DNA of 31,641 nt from an uncultured Collinsella sp. (GCA_902493125.1 CABUOF010000023.1:1-31641); one strand, 5' to 3'; numbered from the stretch's first letter, positions 17,316 to 27,304 are shown. Translations and numbers: made by a program. Notes: generated by a model from the sequence alone, not told the origin.

Positions 17316-17382
17316 AGTTGCGGTGGAATACGGACTGTTTTGCCTGATTGAGGGACTATTCAGTCCCTATTTCACCGCAACT
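17316..17382. repeat. 67-nt palindrome after smpB
   Basis: The arms 17316-17337 and 17361-17382 (22 bases each) match at 20 of 22 positions; the outer 10 bases, AGTTGCGGTG / CACCGCAACT, match perfectly. The 23-base loop contains GGGACT, which can pair instead with AGTCCC in the 3' arm. No T-run follows. It is similar in layout, but not in sequence, to the 57-nt and 46-nt palindromes elsewhere in the window. Confidence 0.8.
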
Positions 17383-17424
17383 GCGGGCGTCTCATCTTTC
17401 TTACTGTTCTGACACATATGTCTC

Positions 17425-17458
17425 AAAGGCGGCGTCCGTTATGGGTGCCGCCTTTTTT
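17425..17458 (+). terminator. Terminator of the TPR-smpB operon
   Basis: AAAGGCGGCGTCC (17425-17437) pairs with GGGTGCCGCCTTT around GTTAT, followed by a long T-run. Confidence 0.93.
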
Positions 17459-17510
17459 TGTGGGTACATACATCCATGAGGTTCAATCCTGGGTTAGGGG
17501 AGTGATCGTT

Positions 17511-18014
17511 ATGGACAGAACTGCGTTCTTTACGATGCCGAGCGGCCTGTATGTGGTGAGTGCCGCGGCCGACGGGCTGCGTGCCGGCTGCGTTATCAAC
17601 ACAGCGGTGCAGGTGACATCCGCCCCGCCGCGCATCTCGGTTGCCGTGAACAAGGAAAATGTCACGTCCGGCGTAATCGCATCAGCTAAGGCCTTTGCGC
17701 TGACCGTGATTGACCAGACCGCCGACATGCTCTATATCGGCAATTTTGGCTTCCGAACCAGCAGCGATTACGACAAGTTTGCCAAGTACGAGACCCACGA
17801 GACCGCGCTGGGCATGCCCTATGTGCCCGAGCACGCGGCGGCCTTGTTTAGCTGCCGTTTGATTGATACCGTGGACGTGGGCACGCACCTGCTCTTTATC
17901 GGCGAGGTGGAGGATGCCGAGCGCTTGAGCGGCGAGACCCCGCTGACCTATGACTACTATCACAAGGTCTTGAAGGGCAAGACGCCGCCCAAAGCCTCGT
18001 CGTATCAAGGCTAG
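17511..18014 (+). CDS. Flavin reductase-like protein (flavin domain of high-molecular-weight rubredoxin type)
   Basis: FMN-binding protein of the flavin-reductase-like family. The start at MDRTAFFTMPSGLYVVSA follows AGGGGAG; an upstream in-frame ATG at 17418 lies before a terminator and is rejected. The product is 167 residues. Segments such as INTAVQVTSAPPRISVAVNK, YIGNFGFRTSSDYDKFA, HLLFIGEVEDAE and TYDYYHKVLKGKTP match the flavin domain of the anaerobic rubredoxin reductases called Hrb, in which a rubredoxin domain is fused to the C-terminus. Here that domain is missing, but a separate rubredoxin gene starts 88 bases downstream. The pair may pass electrons from NAD(P)H to rubredoxin and on to oxygen or peroxide detoxification. 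This role is inferred from the family and the neighbour. Confidence 0.85.
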   Translation: MDRTAFFTMPSGLYVVSAAADGLRAGCVINTAVQVTSAPPRISVAVNKENVTSGVIASAKAFALTVIDQTADMLYIGNFGFRTSSDYDKFAKYETHETALGMPYVPEHAAALFSCRLIDTVDVGTHLLFIGEVEDAERLSGETPLTYDYYHKVLKGKTPPKASSYQG

Positions 18015-18031
18015 AAATGTTCTAAAAATAC

Positions 18032-18059
18032 TTGCATTATGTTATTGAGAATATATACT
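18032..18059 (+). promoter_or_regulatory. Promoter of the rubredoxin gene
   Basis: TTGCAT (18032-18037) and TATACT (18054-18059) with a 16-base spacer form a good promoter. Inverted repeats overlap it: CTTGC-TTAT against ATAAGCAAG around the whole element, and TATTGAGAATA inside the spacer and -10 region. This suggests a repressor site, perhaps redox- or metal-linked. It means the rubredoxin has its own promoter besides any read-through from the flavoprotein gene. Confidence 0.6.
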
Positions 18060-18102
18060 AATAAGCAAGTACACCAGCAGTCACGTTCGAGAGGAGAACA
18101 TC

Positions 18103-18246
18103 ATGGCTGAGGAGAAGAAGACGTATAAGTTTGTGTGCACCGTTTGCGGTTACGAGGTTGAGGTCGACACGCCCGAGCTGCCCGAGGACTACGTATGCCC
18201 GGTCTGCGGCGTCGGCCCCGATGAGTTTGAGCTCGTCGAGGAGTAA
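18103..18246 (+). CDS. Rubredoxin (short form)
   Basis: Small one-iron electron carrier, 47 residues, starting MAEEKKTYKFVCTVCGY after GAGAGGAG. Four cysteines bind the iron: Cys12 and Cys15 in CTVCGY, Cys32 and Cys35 in CPVCGVGPDEF. The loop between the two pairs is shorter than in the usual 52-54-residue rubredoxins, as in rubredoxin domains attached to other proteins such as rubrerythrin. The DYVCPVCG context with its aromatic residue is normal. It probably partners the flavin-reductase-like protein encoded just upstream. A strong terminator follows. Confidence 0.92.
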   Translation: MAEEKKTYKFVCTVCGYEVEVDTPELPEDYVCPVCGVGPDEFELVEE

Positions 18247-18286
18247 CTCGTAGACACACGGCGATTAGCCATACAGAGCTCTGTCC

Positions 18287-18324
18287 AAGGGTCCCGGCTG
18301 GATATTCCGGCCGGGACCCTTTTG
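18287..18324 (+). terminator. Terminator of the rubredoxin gene
   Basis: AAGGGTCCCGGC pairs with GCCGGGACCCTT around a short loop, followed by TTTTGATTT. Confidence 0.93.
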
Positions 18325-18347
18325 ATTTATCTGACGGTTTAAAACGG

Positions 18348-18371
18348 TCTCACGTTTTACAGATTGAGACG
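18348..18371. repeat. Orphan half-site of the 57-nt palindrome family, possible mntH terminator
   Basis: TTTTACAGATTGAGAC (18355-18370) matches the array half-site TGTTACAGATTGAGAC at 15 of 16 bases. The opposite arm is lost. Instead GTCTCA and TGAGAC close a 6-bp hairpin which, read on the minus strand, is followed by CGTTTT just after the mntH stop. It may be a decayed unit reused as a terminator. Confidence 0.5.
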
Positions 18372-18399
18372 TTATATCTGGACAGTCACGCCATCTCAA

Positions 18400-19668
18400 T
18401 TACATTCCCGTTAGCAGCACGATGTCGAGAATCGTCACGATGACGCCGATCCCTACGAGCAGCGCGTTGAGCGGGCGCGAGTTGGCGTATTTGCCCATGA
18501 CGCGGCGTGAGCTGGTGAGCCGTATGAGCACAAAGACCGTAATCGGCAGCTGAAGAGACAGCAGCGCCTGGCTCCAAATGAGACCCTCAAAAGGATTCGG
18601 GACGACTAAGCACGCCGCCACTGCGCCGGCGAAACAGGCCGCCACCCCGATCGAGGAATGTCGGTCGTGGATGTCGTATTCCTCGTCGAACATGCCCGCG
18701 GTGATGGTGCCTGCCGCCATGCCTGCCGTCACACTACTCGATATGCCCGCAAACAGCAGTGCCACCGCAAAGATGGTCGAGCTTGCCGGGCCCAGAATGG
18801 GGGAGAGCGTGTCCGCTGCGACGGCGAGGTCGTCTACGACAATGCCATGCGCAAAGAAGGTCGTTGCGGCCAGGATGACCATGGCCGAGTTGATCGCCCA
18901 GCCCACGCCCATCGAAAAGAGCGTGTCGAAGAGCTCGTAGCGCAGACGTTCCTCGATAATCTGCTCGCCTTGGCCTTCGAAGTGCATGGATTGGATGACC
19001 TCGGAGTGCAGGAAGAGGTTGTGAGGCATAACGACCGCGCCTAGGACACTTACGATAATCGCGGCCGAGCCGGTGGGCATACTGGGTGTGATCCAGCTTG
19101 CGGCGGCCTGCGGCCAGTCGACCTTGACCAGCGTAAGCTCAGCCAAAAACGAGAGTCCTACCACGCCGACGAAGGCGATGATCCAGCGCTCGGCACGCTT
19201 GTAGGAGTTCGTCATGAGCATTGCCATCGATGCCGCGGCCACGATGACGCAGCCGGCGCGCACGGGCAGTCCAAAGAGCATCTGGAGCGCGATCGCGCCG
19301 CCCAGGACCTCGGCCATAGCGGTGGCGATGGTCGCGAGGTAGGCACTGGCGAGCACCGTGCGCCCAACGAAACGGGGGAGGTAGCGCGTCGTGGCTTCGG
19401 CAAGACAGGCGCCCGTTGCGATACCCAGGTGTGCAGCGTTGTGCTGCAACACGATGAGCATAACCGTGGACAGCGTGACCACCCACAGCAGCGCGTAGCC
19501 AAATTGCGAGCCCGCGGCCATATTTGAGGCCCAGTTGCCCGGATCGATAAAGCCGACGGTCACGAGTAGCCCGGGGCCGATGCGCCGCGCAATGTCTAGG
19601 CCTCCGTGACCGCCAGTGCGTCGGGAGCCAAAATGATGTTTGAGATGGTTGAGCATGGTGTTGAACAT
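18400..19668 (-). CDS. mntH: Nramp family divalent metal transporter (MntH-like)
   Basis: Proton-coupled importer of Mn2+ or Fe2+ in the cytoplasmic membrane. The start at MFNTMLNHLKHHFG is preferred because AGGA lies eight bases upstream; earlier in-frame ATGs at 19683 and 19713 lack one. The product is 422 residues with about eleven membrane helices. Metal-binding signatures are clear: DPGN at residues 42-45 in helix 1, and MPHNLFLHS in helix 6. The short length and lack of an extra helix agree with bacterial MntH. It lies 75 bases downstream of gpmA on the same strand, a gap that contains two GGCGCCGCGC direct repeats. Since phosphoglycerate mutases in many Gram-positives are manganese-sensitive, the pairing is suggestive, but this one is the cofactor-dependent type. 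No Mn regulator site is identified. Confidence 0.88.
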   Translation of the reverse strand: MFNTMLNHLKHHFGSRRTGGHGGLDIARRIGPGLLVTVGFIDPGNWASNMAAGSQFGYALLWVVTLSTVMLIVLQHNAAHLGIATGACLAEATTRYLPRFVGRTVLASAYLATIATAMAEVLGGAIALQMLFGLPVRAGCVIVAAASMAMLMTNSYKRAERWIIAFVGVVGLSFLAELTLVKVDWPQAAASWITPSMPTGSAAIIVSVLGAVVMPHNLFLHSEVIQSMHFEGQGEQIIEERLRYELFDTLFSMGVGWAINSAMVILAATTFFAHGIVVDDLAVAADTLSPILGPASSTIFAVALLFAGISSSVTAGMAAGTITAGMFDEEYDIHDRHSSIGVAACFAGAVAACLVVPNPFEGLIWSQALLSLQLPITVFVLIRLTSSRRVMGKYANSRPLNALLVGIGVIVTILDIVLLTGM

Positions 19669-19743
19669 GGTGGGTTCCTGCATATGGGTGGTGCGGCGCC
19701 GCGCTTGGATCACGTGGCGCCGCGCGCTGGGCTTGGGTTGGGG

Positions 19744-20517
19744 CTACTTGTGCGCCTTGCCCTGATTGGCCACGGCGTCGATCTTGGCGGCGATGGTTGT
19801 CGGGTCGCCGATGTAGCGCTTATCGAGGACGTTGAACTCGGCATCGAAGGTGTAGACGAGCGGCACGCCGGTGGGGATGTTGACCTTGACGATCTCCTCG
19901 GGCGTGAGGTGCTCAAACTTCATGACGAGCGAGCGCAGAGAGTTGCCGTGCGCGGCGATGAGCACGCGCTTGCCGGCGAGCATCTGGGGGCGAATCTCGT
20001 CCTCAAAATAAGGCCAGGCGCGGGCAATCGTGTCCTTGAGGCACTCGGTGTAGGGTAGCTGGTCGGGCGCGATGTCGCGGTATTGCTCCTGCGTGTGGGG
20101 GTCGCGACTATCGCCCGGCTCGAGCGCCGGCGGGCAGACATCGAAGGAACGGCGCCAGATGAGTACCTGCTCGTCGCCGTGCTCCGCCGCGGCATCGGCC
20201 TTGTTGAGACCCTGCAGCGCGCCGTAGTGACGCTCGTTGAGCTTCCAGGACTTGATGACGGGCAGCCATTCGCGGTCCATCTGGGCGAGCACGATGCTGA
20301 GGGTATGGATCGCGCGCTTGAGGCGCGAAGTGTAGCAGACGTCGAAGTCGAAACCGGCTTCTTTGAGGGCTCGACCGCCTGCGGCGGCTTCTTCGCGGCC
20401 CGTGTCGGTGAGCTCAACATCGGTCCAGCCGGTGAACAGGTTGAGTTTGTTCCACTCGGATTCTCCGTGACGGATAAGGACAAGTTGCATCTTCTGTTGG
20501 TCTTTCTGGCGTGCCAT
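19744..20517 (-). CDS. gpmA: 2,3-bisphosphoglycerate-dependent phosphoglycerate mutase
   Basis: Glycolytic enzyme that interconverts 3- and 2-phosphoglycerate through a phosphohistidine. The product is 257 residues. The start MARQKDQQKMQLVLIRHGESEW has AAGGAGG five to six bases upstream on the minus strand (complement of 20523-20529). The nucleophile is His17 in LIRHGESEWN. Later motifs are RLKRAIHT, KSWKLNERHYGALQGLNK and the second catalytic histidine in LIAAHGNSLRSLVMKFE. These place it in the GpmA group rather than among general histidine phosphatases. The C-terminus is slightly longer than in E. coli GpmA (250). It is divergent from gltB, and the 538 bases between them hold a three-unit palindrome array. 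Confidence 0.96.
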   Translation of the reverse strand: MARQKDQQKMQLVLIRHGESEWNKLNLFTGWTDVELTDTGREEAAAGGRALKEAGFDFDVCYTSRLKRAIHTLSIVLAQMDREWLPVIKSWKLNERHYGALQGLNKADAAAEHGDEQVLIWRRSFDVCPPALEPGDSRDPHTQEQYRDIAPDQLPYTECLKDTIARAWPYFEDEIRPQMLAGKRVLIAAHGNSLRSLVMKFEHLTPEEIVKVNIPTGVPLVYTFDAEFNVLDKRYIGDPTTIAAKIDAVANQGKAHK

Positions 20518-20655
20518 GGGGGCCTCCTTGATCTGGCACGGCGCGCGTGCCGTTTGTTTGACGCCGCAAAGGATACCCGTTTTATGCTAAAAAGTTAACC
20601 AAGACTAACAAAATTGTTGTATTTGAATGGGGTGGGGAAAGGGGATTGCCGAAAT

Positions 20656-20872
20656 GTCTTGATCTGTAACAACTGGGGATGGAAATTGGGTCTAGGTGTT
20701 ACAGATCAAGACAGGAAGAAATGGTCCTATGGAATATCTCGATCTGTAACAGTTAGCTGCAAAAACCGGCCCTTCGTGTTACAGATTGAGATAAACCAAA
20801 ACTGTCCTGCAGAAAATCTCAATCTGTAACATCTAAGCGCCAAAATCGGCTCCTCCTGTTACAGATTGAGAT
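20656..20872. repeat. Array A: three 57-nt palindromes, 80-nt period
   Basis: Units at 20656-20712, 20736-20792 and 20816-20872 begin exactly 80 bases apart, with 23-base gaps. Arms: unit 1 GTCTTGATCTGTAACA / TGTTACAGATCAAGAC; unit 2 ATCTCGATCTGTAACA / TGTTACAGATTGAGAT, with one G:T; unit 3 ATCTCAATCTGTAACA / TGTTACAGATTGAGAT. Loops are 25 bases and vary. The array lies between the divergent genes gpmA and gltB, about 140 bases upstream of gpmA and 185 upstream of gltB. Confidence 0.93.
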
Positions 20873-20955
20873 GTTTGAAGAGGTGAGTTTGCAGGCCGAA
20901 CTTGGGGCCTATGTTGTCGCCCTTGAGGTCGGCGGTGTCCACTCGTAGGGCGTGC

Positions 20956-20987
20956 GTTACGCGATTGTTTCGAAACGGGCGGGAAAC
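20956..20987 (+). promoter_or_regulatory. Possible nitrogen-regulator site upstream of gltB
   Basis: GTTAC-n6-GTTTC (20956-20971) abuts GAAAC-n6-GAAAC (20972-20987), forming the palindrome GTTTCGAAAC at the junction. The 11-base half-site spacing recalls GlnR-type boxes of actinobacteria (GTnAC-n6-GAAAC), which control glutamate synthase in some species. A TAGTAT at 21009-21014 is a possible -10 without a good -35, as expected for an activated promoter. This is inference. Confidence 0.3.
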
Positions 20988-21055
20988 ACAACGGACCGGT
21001 GATGCTTCTAGTATGCCTAGTCAACTGACTGTCTAACACCTAGGGGAGGATCGCG

Positions 21056-24000
21056 ATGCAGGCAGATTCCGCTCAGCAGCAGGGCCTTTATCGCCCCGAA
21101 TTCGACCACGATGCATGTGGCATCGGCGCGCTTGCCGATATCAACGGTGAGCGCCATCACCAGATTCTGGACGATGCACTGTCCATTCTGGTTAACTTGG
21201 AGCACCGCGGTGGTACGGGACTCGAGAAGAACACCGGCGACGGCGCTGGCATCCTGTTCCAGGTTCCGCATCACTTTTTCCGTAAAGAGGCTCAAAAGTG
21301 CGGTCAGATTCTGCCGGCAGAGGGCGACTATGGCGTGGCCATGCTGTTCTTCCCGCAGGACGACAAGGGTGTAGAGGATGCCCGTCGCGTGTTTGAGGAG
21401 GGCTGCGCCGAAGCCGGCGTGCCGCTGCTCTTCTGGCGCGAGGTGCCGGTCGACCCGCACGACCTGGGCGAGACGGCCCGCGCCTGCATGCCTACTATCC
21501 TGCAGGCTTTCCTGGGCCGTCCGGACGACACGCCCGCCGGCGATGCCTTTGAGCGTCGCCTGTACGTGTGCCGCCGCACCATCGAAAAGAAGGCCGACGC
21601 TGAGTTCGCCCTGCGCGACAAGATCTTCTATGTGTGCTCCATGAGCTCGCGCACCATCGTGTACAAGGGCATGCTTGTGGCCACGCAGATGCGCCGTTTC
21701 TTCATCGACCTCAACGACGCCGCCGTCAAAACGGCCGTGGCGCTCGTCCACTCGCGCTACTCCACCAACACCACGCCCAGCTGGGAGCGCGCACATCCCA
21801 ACCGCTTTATCATCCACAACGGCGAGATCAACACCCTCAAGGGCAACGTCAACTGGATTCGCGCCCGCGAACCCAACCTGTACAGCCCCGTGCTGCAGCA
21901 CGATCTTGAGCGCGTGATGCCCATCATCAACCGCGAGGGCTCCGACTCCGCGATTCTGGACAATGTGCTTGAGTTTTTGGTCATGAACGGCCGTCCGCTC
22001 ACGCGTGCCGCGTCCATGCTGCTGCCCGAGCCGTGGGACCACAACGACAGCCTGAGCGAGGAGCGCCGCGCCTACGACGCCTACCAGTCCATGCTCATGG
22101 AGCCCTGGGACGGCCCGGCCGCCATCGCCTTTACCGACGGCCGTACCCTGGGTGCTGCCCTCGACCGCAACGGCCTGCGTCCCGCCCGCTACTATGTGAC
22201 GCGCGACGGTCGTTTTATGCTGGCAAGCGAGGTGGGCACCATCGAGGTGAGCCCCGAGAACATCCTGACGAGCGGCTGTCTGGGGCCGGGCCAGATGCTC
22301 GAGGTCGACTTTGCCCGCGGTCGCGTCATCTACAACGACGAGCTGCGTGCCCGTTACGCCAAGGAAAAGCCCTACCGTGATTGGATTGCCGAGGAGACGC
22401 TGACCGTCGACGCGCTCGATGAGCCCGTTGCGGCAACACCCGCCGAGGACGACGAGGTGCCTACCGCCGTGCGTATGGCCAAGCTCGGCTATCACTGGGA
22501 TGATGTTGACGAGGTCGTGCGCCCCATGGCCCAGCAGGGCAAGGCACCGCTCGCTTCGATGGGTATCGATGCGCCGCTGGCCTGCCTGTCCAAGAAGACG
22601 CGTTCGTTCTTCGATTACTTCTATCAGCTGTTCGCCCAGGTCACGAATCCGCCGATCGATGCCCTGCGCGAGCATATGGTAACCTCGACCACGCTCTACC
22701 TGGGCAACCACGGTAACCTGCTCGAGGACTCCCGCACGGCCTGCCAGCTGGTGCGCCTGGAGCGCCCGTTGCTCAACGAGGAGGAGTTCGACCGCATCTG
22801 CGCCATCGACCGCGTGGGCTTTAAGACCCGTCGCTTCCGTGCCGTCTACCGCCGCGACGCCGGCGAGGGCGCGCTGCAGGCTGCGCTTAAGCAGCTTGCC
22901 GAGGACGTTGAGGCTGCGGTCCGCGACGGTGTGAACATCGTGGTGCTGAGCGATCGTGCCGCTGCGGGCGAGGTGCCCGTGCCGTCGCTGCTCGCTGTGG
23001 GCTGCGTGCACAACCACCTGATCCGCGCCGGCGTGCGTACCTTTGCCGACATCGTGGTGGAGTGCGGCGATGCCGTGTCTCCGCACGACTTTGCGGCGCT
23101 GGTGGGCTACTCCGCGAGCGGCATCTATCCGTACAACGCGCATGCGTGCATTCGCGATCTGGCGGCGCGCGGCGACCTGGACGTGACGGCCGAGCAGGGC
23201 ATCGACAACTACAATAAGGCCGCGACGGCGGGTATCGTCTCCATCATGTCCAAGATGGGCATCTCCACGGTGCAGAGCTACCATTCGGCGCAGATCTTCG
23301 AGGCCGTGGGCTTTACGCCCGAGTTCGTCAACGCGTACTTTGCCGGCACGGTGAGCCGTGTGGGCGGTATGGGTGTCGAGGACGTCGAGCGCGAGCAGAA
23401 CGAACGCTACGACGCCGCGCTCGCCATCCTTAAGAGCCCGGCTCCCGATCAGCTGCCCACACTGGGTCTGACTAAGTGGCGCCCGCTCGGCGGCGAGGAT
23501 CACCTCATCGATCCGCAGACTGTCTACTTGCTGCAGACCGCCTGCCGTGAGGACAGCTACGACACCTTTAAGGAGTACAGCGCCCGCCTGCACCGCACCG
23601 GCCGTGCCGTGCGCCTGCGCGACCTGCTCGACTTTGATGCCAGCGGCCGCACCCCGGTTTCGCTCGACGAGGTCGAGCCCGCGCTCAATATCGTCCGCCG
23701 CTTTAACACCGGCGCCATGTCGTATGGCTCCATCAGCAAAGAGGCGCACGAGTGCATGGCCATCGCCATGAACCGCCTGCACGGCCGTTCCAATTCCGGC
23801 GAGGGCGGCGAGGATCCGCGTCGCGAGACCCCACTGGCTAACGGTGACTCCAAGAACTCCGCGATCAAGCAGGTAGCAAGTGCGCGATTTGGCGTGACGA
23901 GCCGCTACCTGTGCAGCGCCTTCGAGATTCAGATCAAGATGGCCCAGGGCGCCAAGCCCGGCGAGGGCGGTCACCTGCCCGGCAAGAAGGTCTACCCCTG

Positions 24001-25753
24001 GATTGCCGAGGTCCGTCAGTCCACGCCCGGCATCGGCCTGATCTCGCCTCCGCCGCACCACGACATCTACTCCATCGAGGACCTGGCAGAGCTGATCTTT
24101 GACCTTAAGAACGCCAACCCCGGCGCGCGCGTGTCGGTCAAGCTGGTCAGCGAGGCCGGCGTCGGCACCATCGCCACTGGTGTTGCCAAGGGCGCTGCCG
24201 ACAAGATTTTGATCAGCGGCCACAACGGCGGCTCGGGTGCCGCTGCTCGCGATTCGATCTGGCACGCCGGTCTGCCGCTGGAGCTTGGCCTTGCCGAGGC
24301 CCAGCAGACGCTGCTGCAAAACGGCCTGCGCTCGCGCGTGGTGCTCGAGGCCGACGGCAAGCTCATGGACGGCACCGATGTTGCCGTCGCCTGCCTGCTG
24401 GGTGCCGAGGAGTTTGGCTTTGCGACCATGCCGCTCATCTCCATGGGCTGCCTCATGCAGCGCGACTGCCAGCAGGATACCTGCCCGGCCGGCATCGCCA
24501 CGCAAAACTGTCGCCTGCGTCGCGGCTTCCGCGGCAAGCCGGAGCACGTCGAGCACTTTATGCTCTTTGTTGCCGAGCAGCTGCGCGAGGTCATGGCGAG
24601 CCTGGGCTTCCGCACCGTCGACGAGATGGTCGGCCATCCCGAGTGCCTGCGCCAGATTGAGGTCCCGGGCAACCGCAAGGCTAACCTGCTGGATCTGTCG
24701 CCCGTGCTGGCGAGCGCGACCTGTGAGTTTGGTGCCCATATCCCGGGTGCCGACGGCCGTCACTTCCTGCCCCAGATGGCTGCGGACAGCGAGCTCGAAA
24801 AGACGCTCGACTCCACGTTGTTTGTGCCCTATACGGCCGATGCCCGTGCGCACCTGCGTCCGATTCGCTTCCGCGCCGATATCGCCAACGTCAACCGCTG
24901 CGTGGGCACCATCTTGGGCAACGCGGTGACCAAGGCGCATCCCGAGGGCCTGCCCGCCGGCTCCATCACCATCGATTGCGATGGTTCGGCCGGTCAGAGC
25001 TTTGGCGCCTTCCTGCCGCGCGGCATTACGCTCAACGTGTGCGGCGACGCCAACGACTACTTTGGCAAGGGCCTTTCGGGCGGCGAGGTGTCGGTGCGCC
25101 CCAACCCGCATGCGACCTACAAGTTCGACGAGAACATCATCGTGGGCAACGTTGCGTTCTTTGGCGCTACGAGTGGCCGCGGCTTCATTAACGGCCTGGC
25201 CGGCCAGCGCTTTGGCGTACGCAACTCCGGTGCCACGGTGGTGGTCGAGGGCTGCGGCAACCATGGCTGCGAGTACATGACGGGAGGTCTGGCGCTCATC
25301 CTGGGCGAGGTCGGGCAGAACTTCGCCGCCGGCATGACGGGCGGCGTGGCTTACGTCTTTGACCAGTACGGCACGCTCGATGCCCGTGTGAACCACGAGA
25401 GCGTTGAGCTTAAAGCCCCGACGGCCGGTGAGCTGGCGCAGATTCGTGCGCTCGTCCAGGAGCACGTGGACGCGACGCAGAGCCCGCGCGGCATTAAGCT
25501 GCTCTACAGCTTTGAGACGATGAGCAAGCACTTTGTGAAGGTCATTCCGACCGAGTATGAGCGCGTGCTGGCGATTGTCGCCGCCGCCGAGGCCGTCGGC
25601 AAGACGCATGCGCAGGCCGAGGAGCTGGCGTTTGACATTGTGACCGGTCGCGCGAGTGCCGCGGATGTCGCTCGCTTCGATGTGGCGGGTGGTGTCGCTG
25701 GTGCTGTGCCCGCCGCCGCCAGCTCTGTTGCTTCGACCAAGAAGGAGGCGTAA
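21056..25753 (+). CDS. gltB: Glutamate synthase, large subunit
   Basis: Large subunit of NADPH-dependent glutamate synthase (GOGAT), which makes two glutamates from glutamine and 2-oxoglutarate. The product is 1565 residues, a full-length form. The start has GGGGAGG upstream. The first 20 residues are a propeptide; the mature enzyme should begin at Cys21 (DHDACGIGALAD), the nucleophile of the N-terminal glutaminase domain (to about 430). FMN-binding segments include GAMSYGSISKEAHE and SVKLVSEAGVGTIATGVAKG. The [3Fe-4S] cysteines are C1132, C1138 and C1143 in CLMQRDCQQDTC. The C-terminal GXGXG domain includes GDANDYFGKGLSGGEV and GNVAFFGATSGRGFINGLAG. gltD follows five bases after the stop. 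The long open frame on the opposite strand is a codon-bias shadow. Confidence 0.98.
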   Translation: MQADSAQQQGLYRPEFDHDACGIGALADINGERHHQILDDALSILVNLEHRGGTGLEKNTGDGAGILFQVPHHFFRKEAQKCGQILPAEGDYGVAMLFFPQDDKGVEDARRVFEEGCAEAGVPLLFWREVPVDPHDLGETARACMPTILQAFLGRPDDTPAGDAFERRLYVCRRTIEKKADAEFALRDKIFYVCSMSSRTIVYKGMLVATQMRRFFIDLNDAAVKTAVALVHSRYSTNTTPSWERAHPNRFIIHNGEINTLKGNVNWIRAREPNLYSPVLQHDLERVMPIINREGSDSAILDNVLEFLVMNGRPLTRAASMLLPEPWDHNDSLSEERRAYDAYQSMLMEPWDGPAAIAFTDGRTLGAALDRNGLRPARYYVTRDGRFMLASEVGTIEVSPENILTSGCLGPGQMLEVDFARGRVIYNDELRARYAKEKPYRDWIAEETLTVDALDEPVAATPAEDDEVPTAVRMAKLGYHWDDVDEVVRPMAQQGKAPLASMGIDAPLACLSKKTRSFFDYFYQLFAQVTNPPIDALREHMVTSTTLYLGNHGNLLEDSRTACQLVRLERPLLNEEEFDRICAIDRVGFKTRRFRAVYRRDAGEGALQAALKQLAEDVEAAVRDGVNIVVLSDRAAAGEVPVPSLLAVGCVHNHLIRAGVRTFADIVVECGDAVSPHDFAALVGYSASGIYPYNAHACIRDLAARGDLDVTAEQGIDNYNKAATAGIVSIMSKMGISTVQSYHSAQIFEAVGFTPEFVNAYFAGTVSRVGGMGVEDVEREQNERYDAALAILKSPAPDQLPTLGLTKWRPLGGEDHLIDPQTVYLLQTACREDSYDTFKEYSARLHRTGRAVRLRDLLDFDASGRTPVSLDEVEPALNIVRRFNTGAMSYGSISKEAHECMAIAMNRLHGRSNSGEGGEDPRRETPLANGDSKNSAIKQVASARFGVTSRYLCSAFEIQIKMAQGAKPGEGGHLPGKKVYPWIAEVRQSTPGIGLISPPPHHDIYSIEDLAELIFDLKNANPGARVSVKLVSEAGVGTIATGVAKGAADKILISGHNGGSGAAARDSIWHAGLPLELGLAEAQQTLLQNGLRSRVVLEADGKLMDGTDVAVACLLGAEEFGFATMPLISMGCLMQRDCQQDTCPAGIATQNCRLRRGFRGKPEHVEHFMLFVAEQLREVMASLGFRTVDEMVGHPECLRQIEVPGNRKANLLDLSPVLASATCEFGAHIPGADGRHFLPQMAADSELEKTLDSTLFVPYTADARAHLRPIRFRADIANVNRCVGTILGNAVTKAHPEGLPAGSITIDCDGSAGQSFGAFLPRGITLNVCGDANDYFGKGLSGGEVSVRPNPHATYKFDENIIVGNVAFFGATSGRGFINGLAGQRFGVRNSGATVVVEGCGNHGCEYMTGGLALILGEVGQNFAAGMTGGVAYVFDQYGTLDARVNHESVELKAPTAGELAQIRALVQEHVDATQSPRGIKLLYSFETMSKHFVKVIPTEYERVLAIVAAAEAVGKTHAQAEELAFDIVTGRASAADVARFDVAGGVAGAVPAAASSVASTKKEA

Positions 25754-25758
25754 GTGCC

Positions 25759-27240
<1,482 letters not shown>

Positions 27241-27251
27241 AGTAGTCATTT

Positions 27252-27304
27252 AAGAGTGTCCCCAATGACTAGTCATTTTTTGTCTAGTCGTTGGGGACAC
27301 TCTT
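27252..27304. repeat. 53-nt palindrome after gltD
   Basis: The arms 27252-27272 and 27284-27304 (21 bases, AAGAGTGTCCCCAA...) are inverted repeats with a single T:G exception. The 11-base loop is TCATTTTTTGT. TAGTCATTT occurs just before the hairpin and again at its loop side. The T-run is in the loop, not after the stem, so it is not a standard terminator, though it may protect the gltBD message 3' end. Confidence 0.85.

Noticed and set aside
17304..17510. tmRNA (ssrA) gene next to smpB
   Set aside because: There is no tRNA-like ends pair, no tag reading frame and the gap is too short; it holds a palindrome and a terminator instead.
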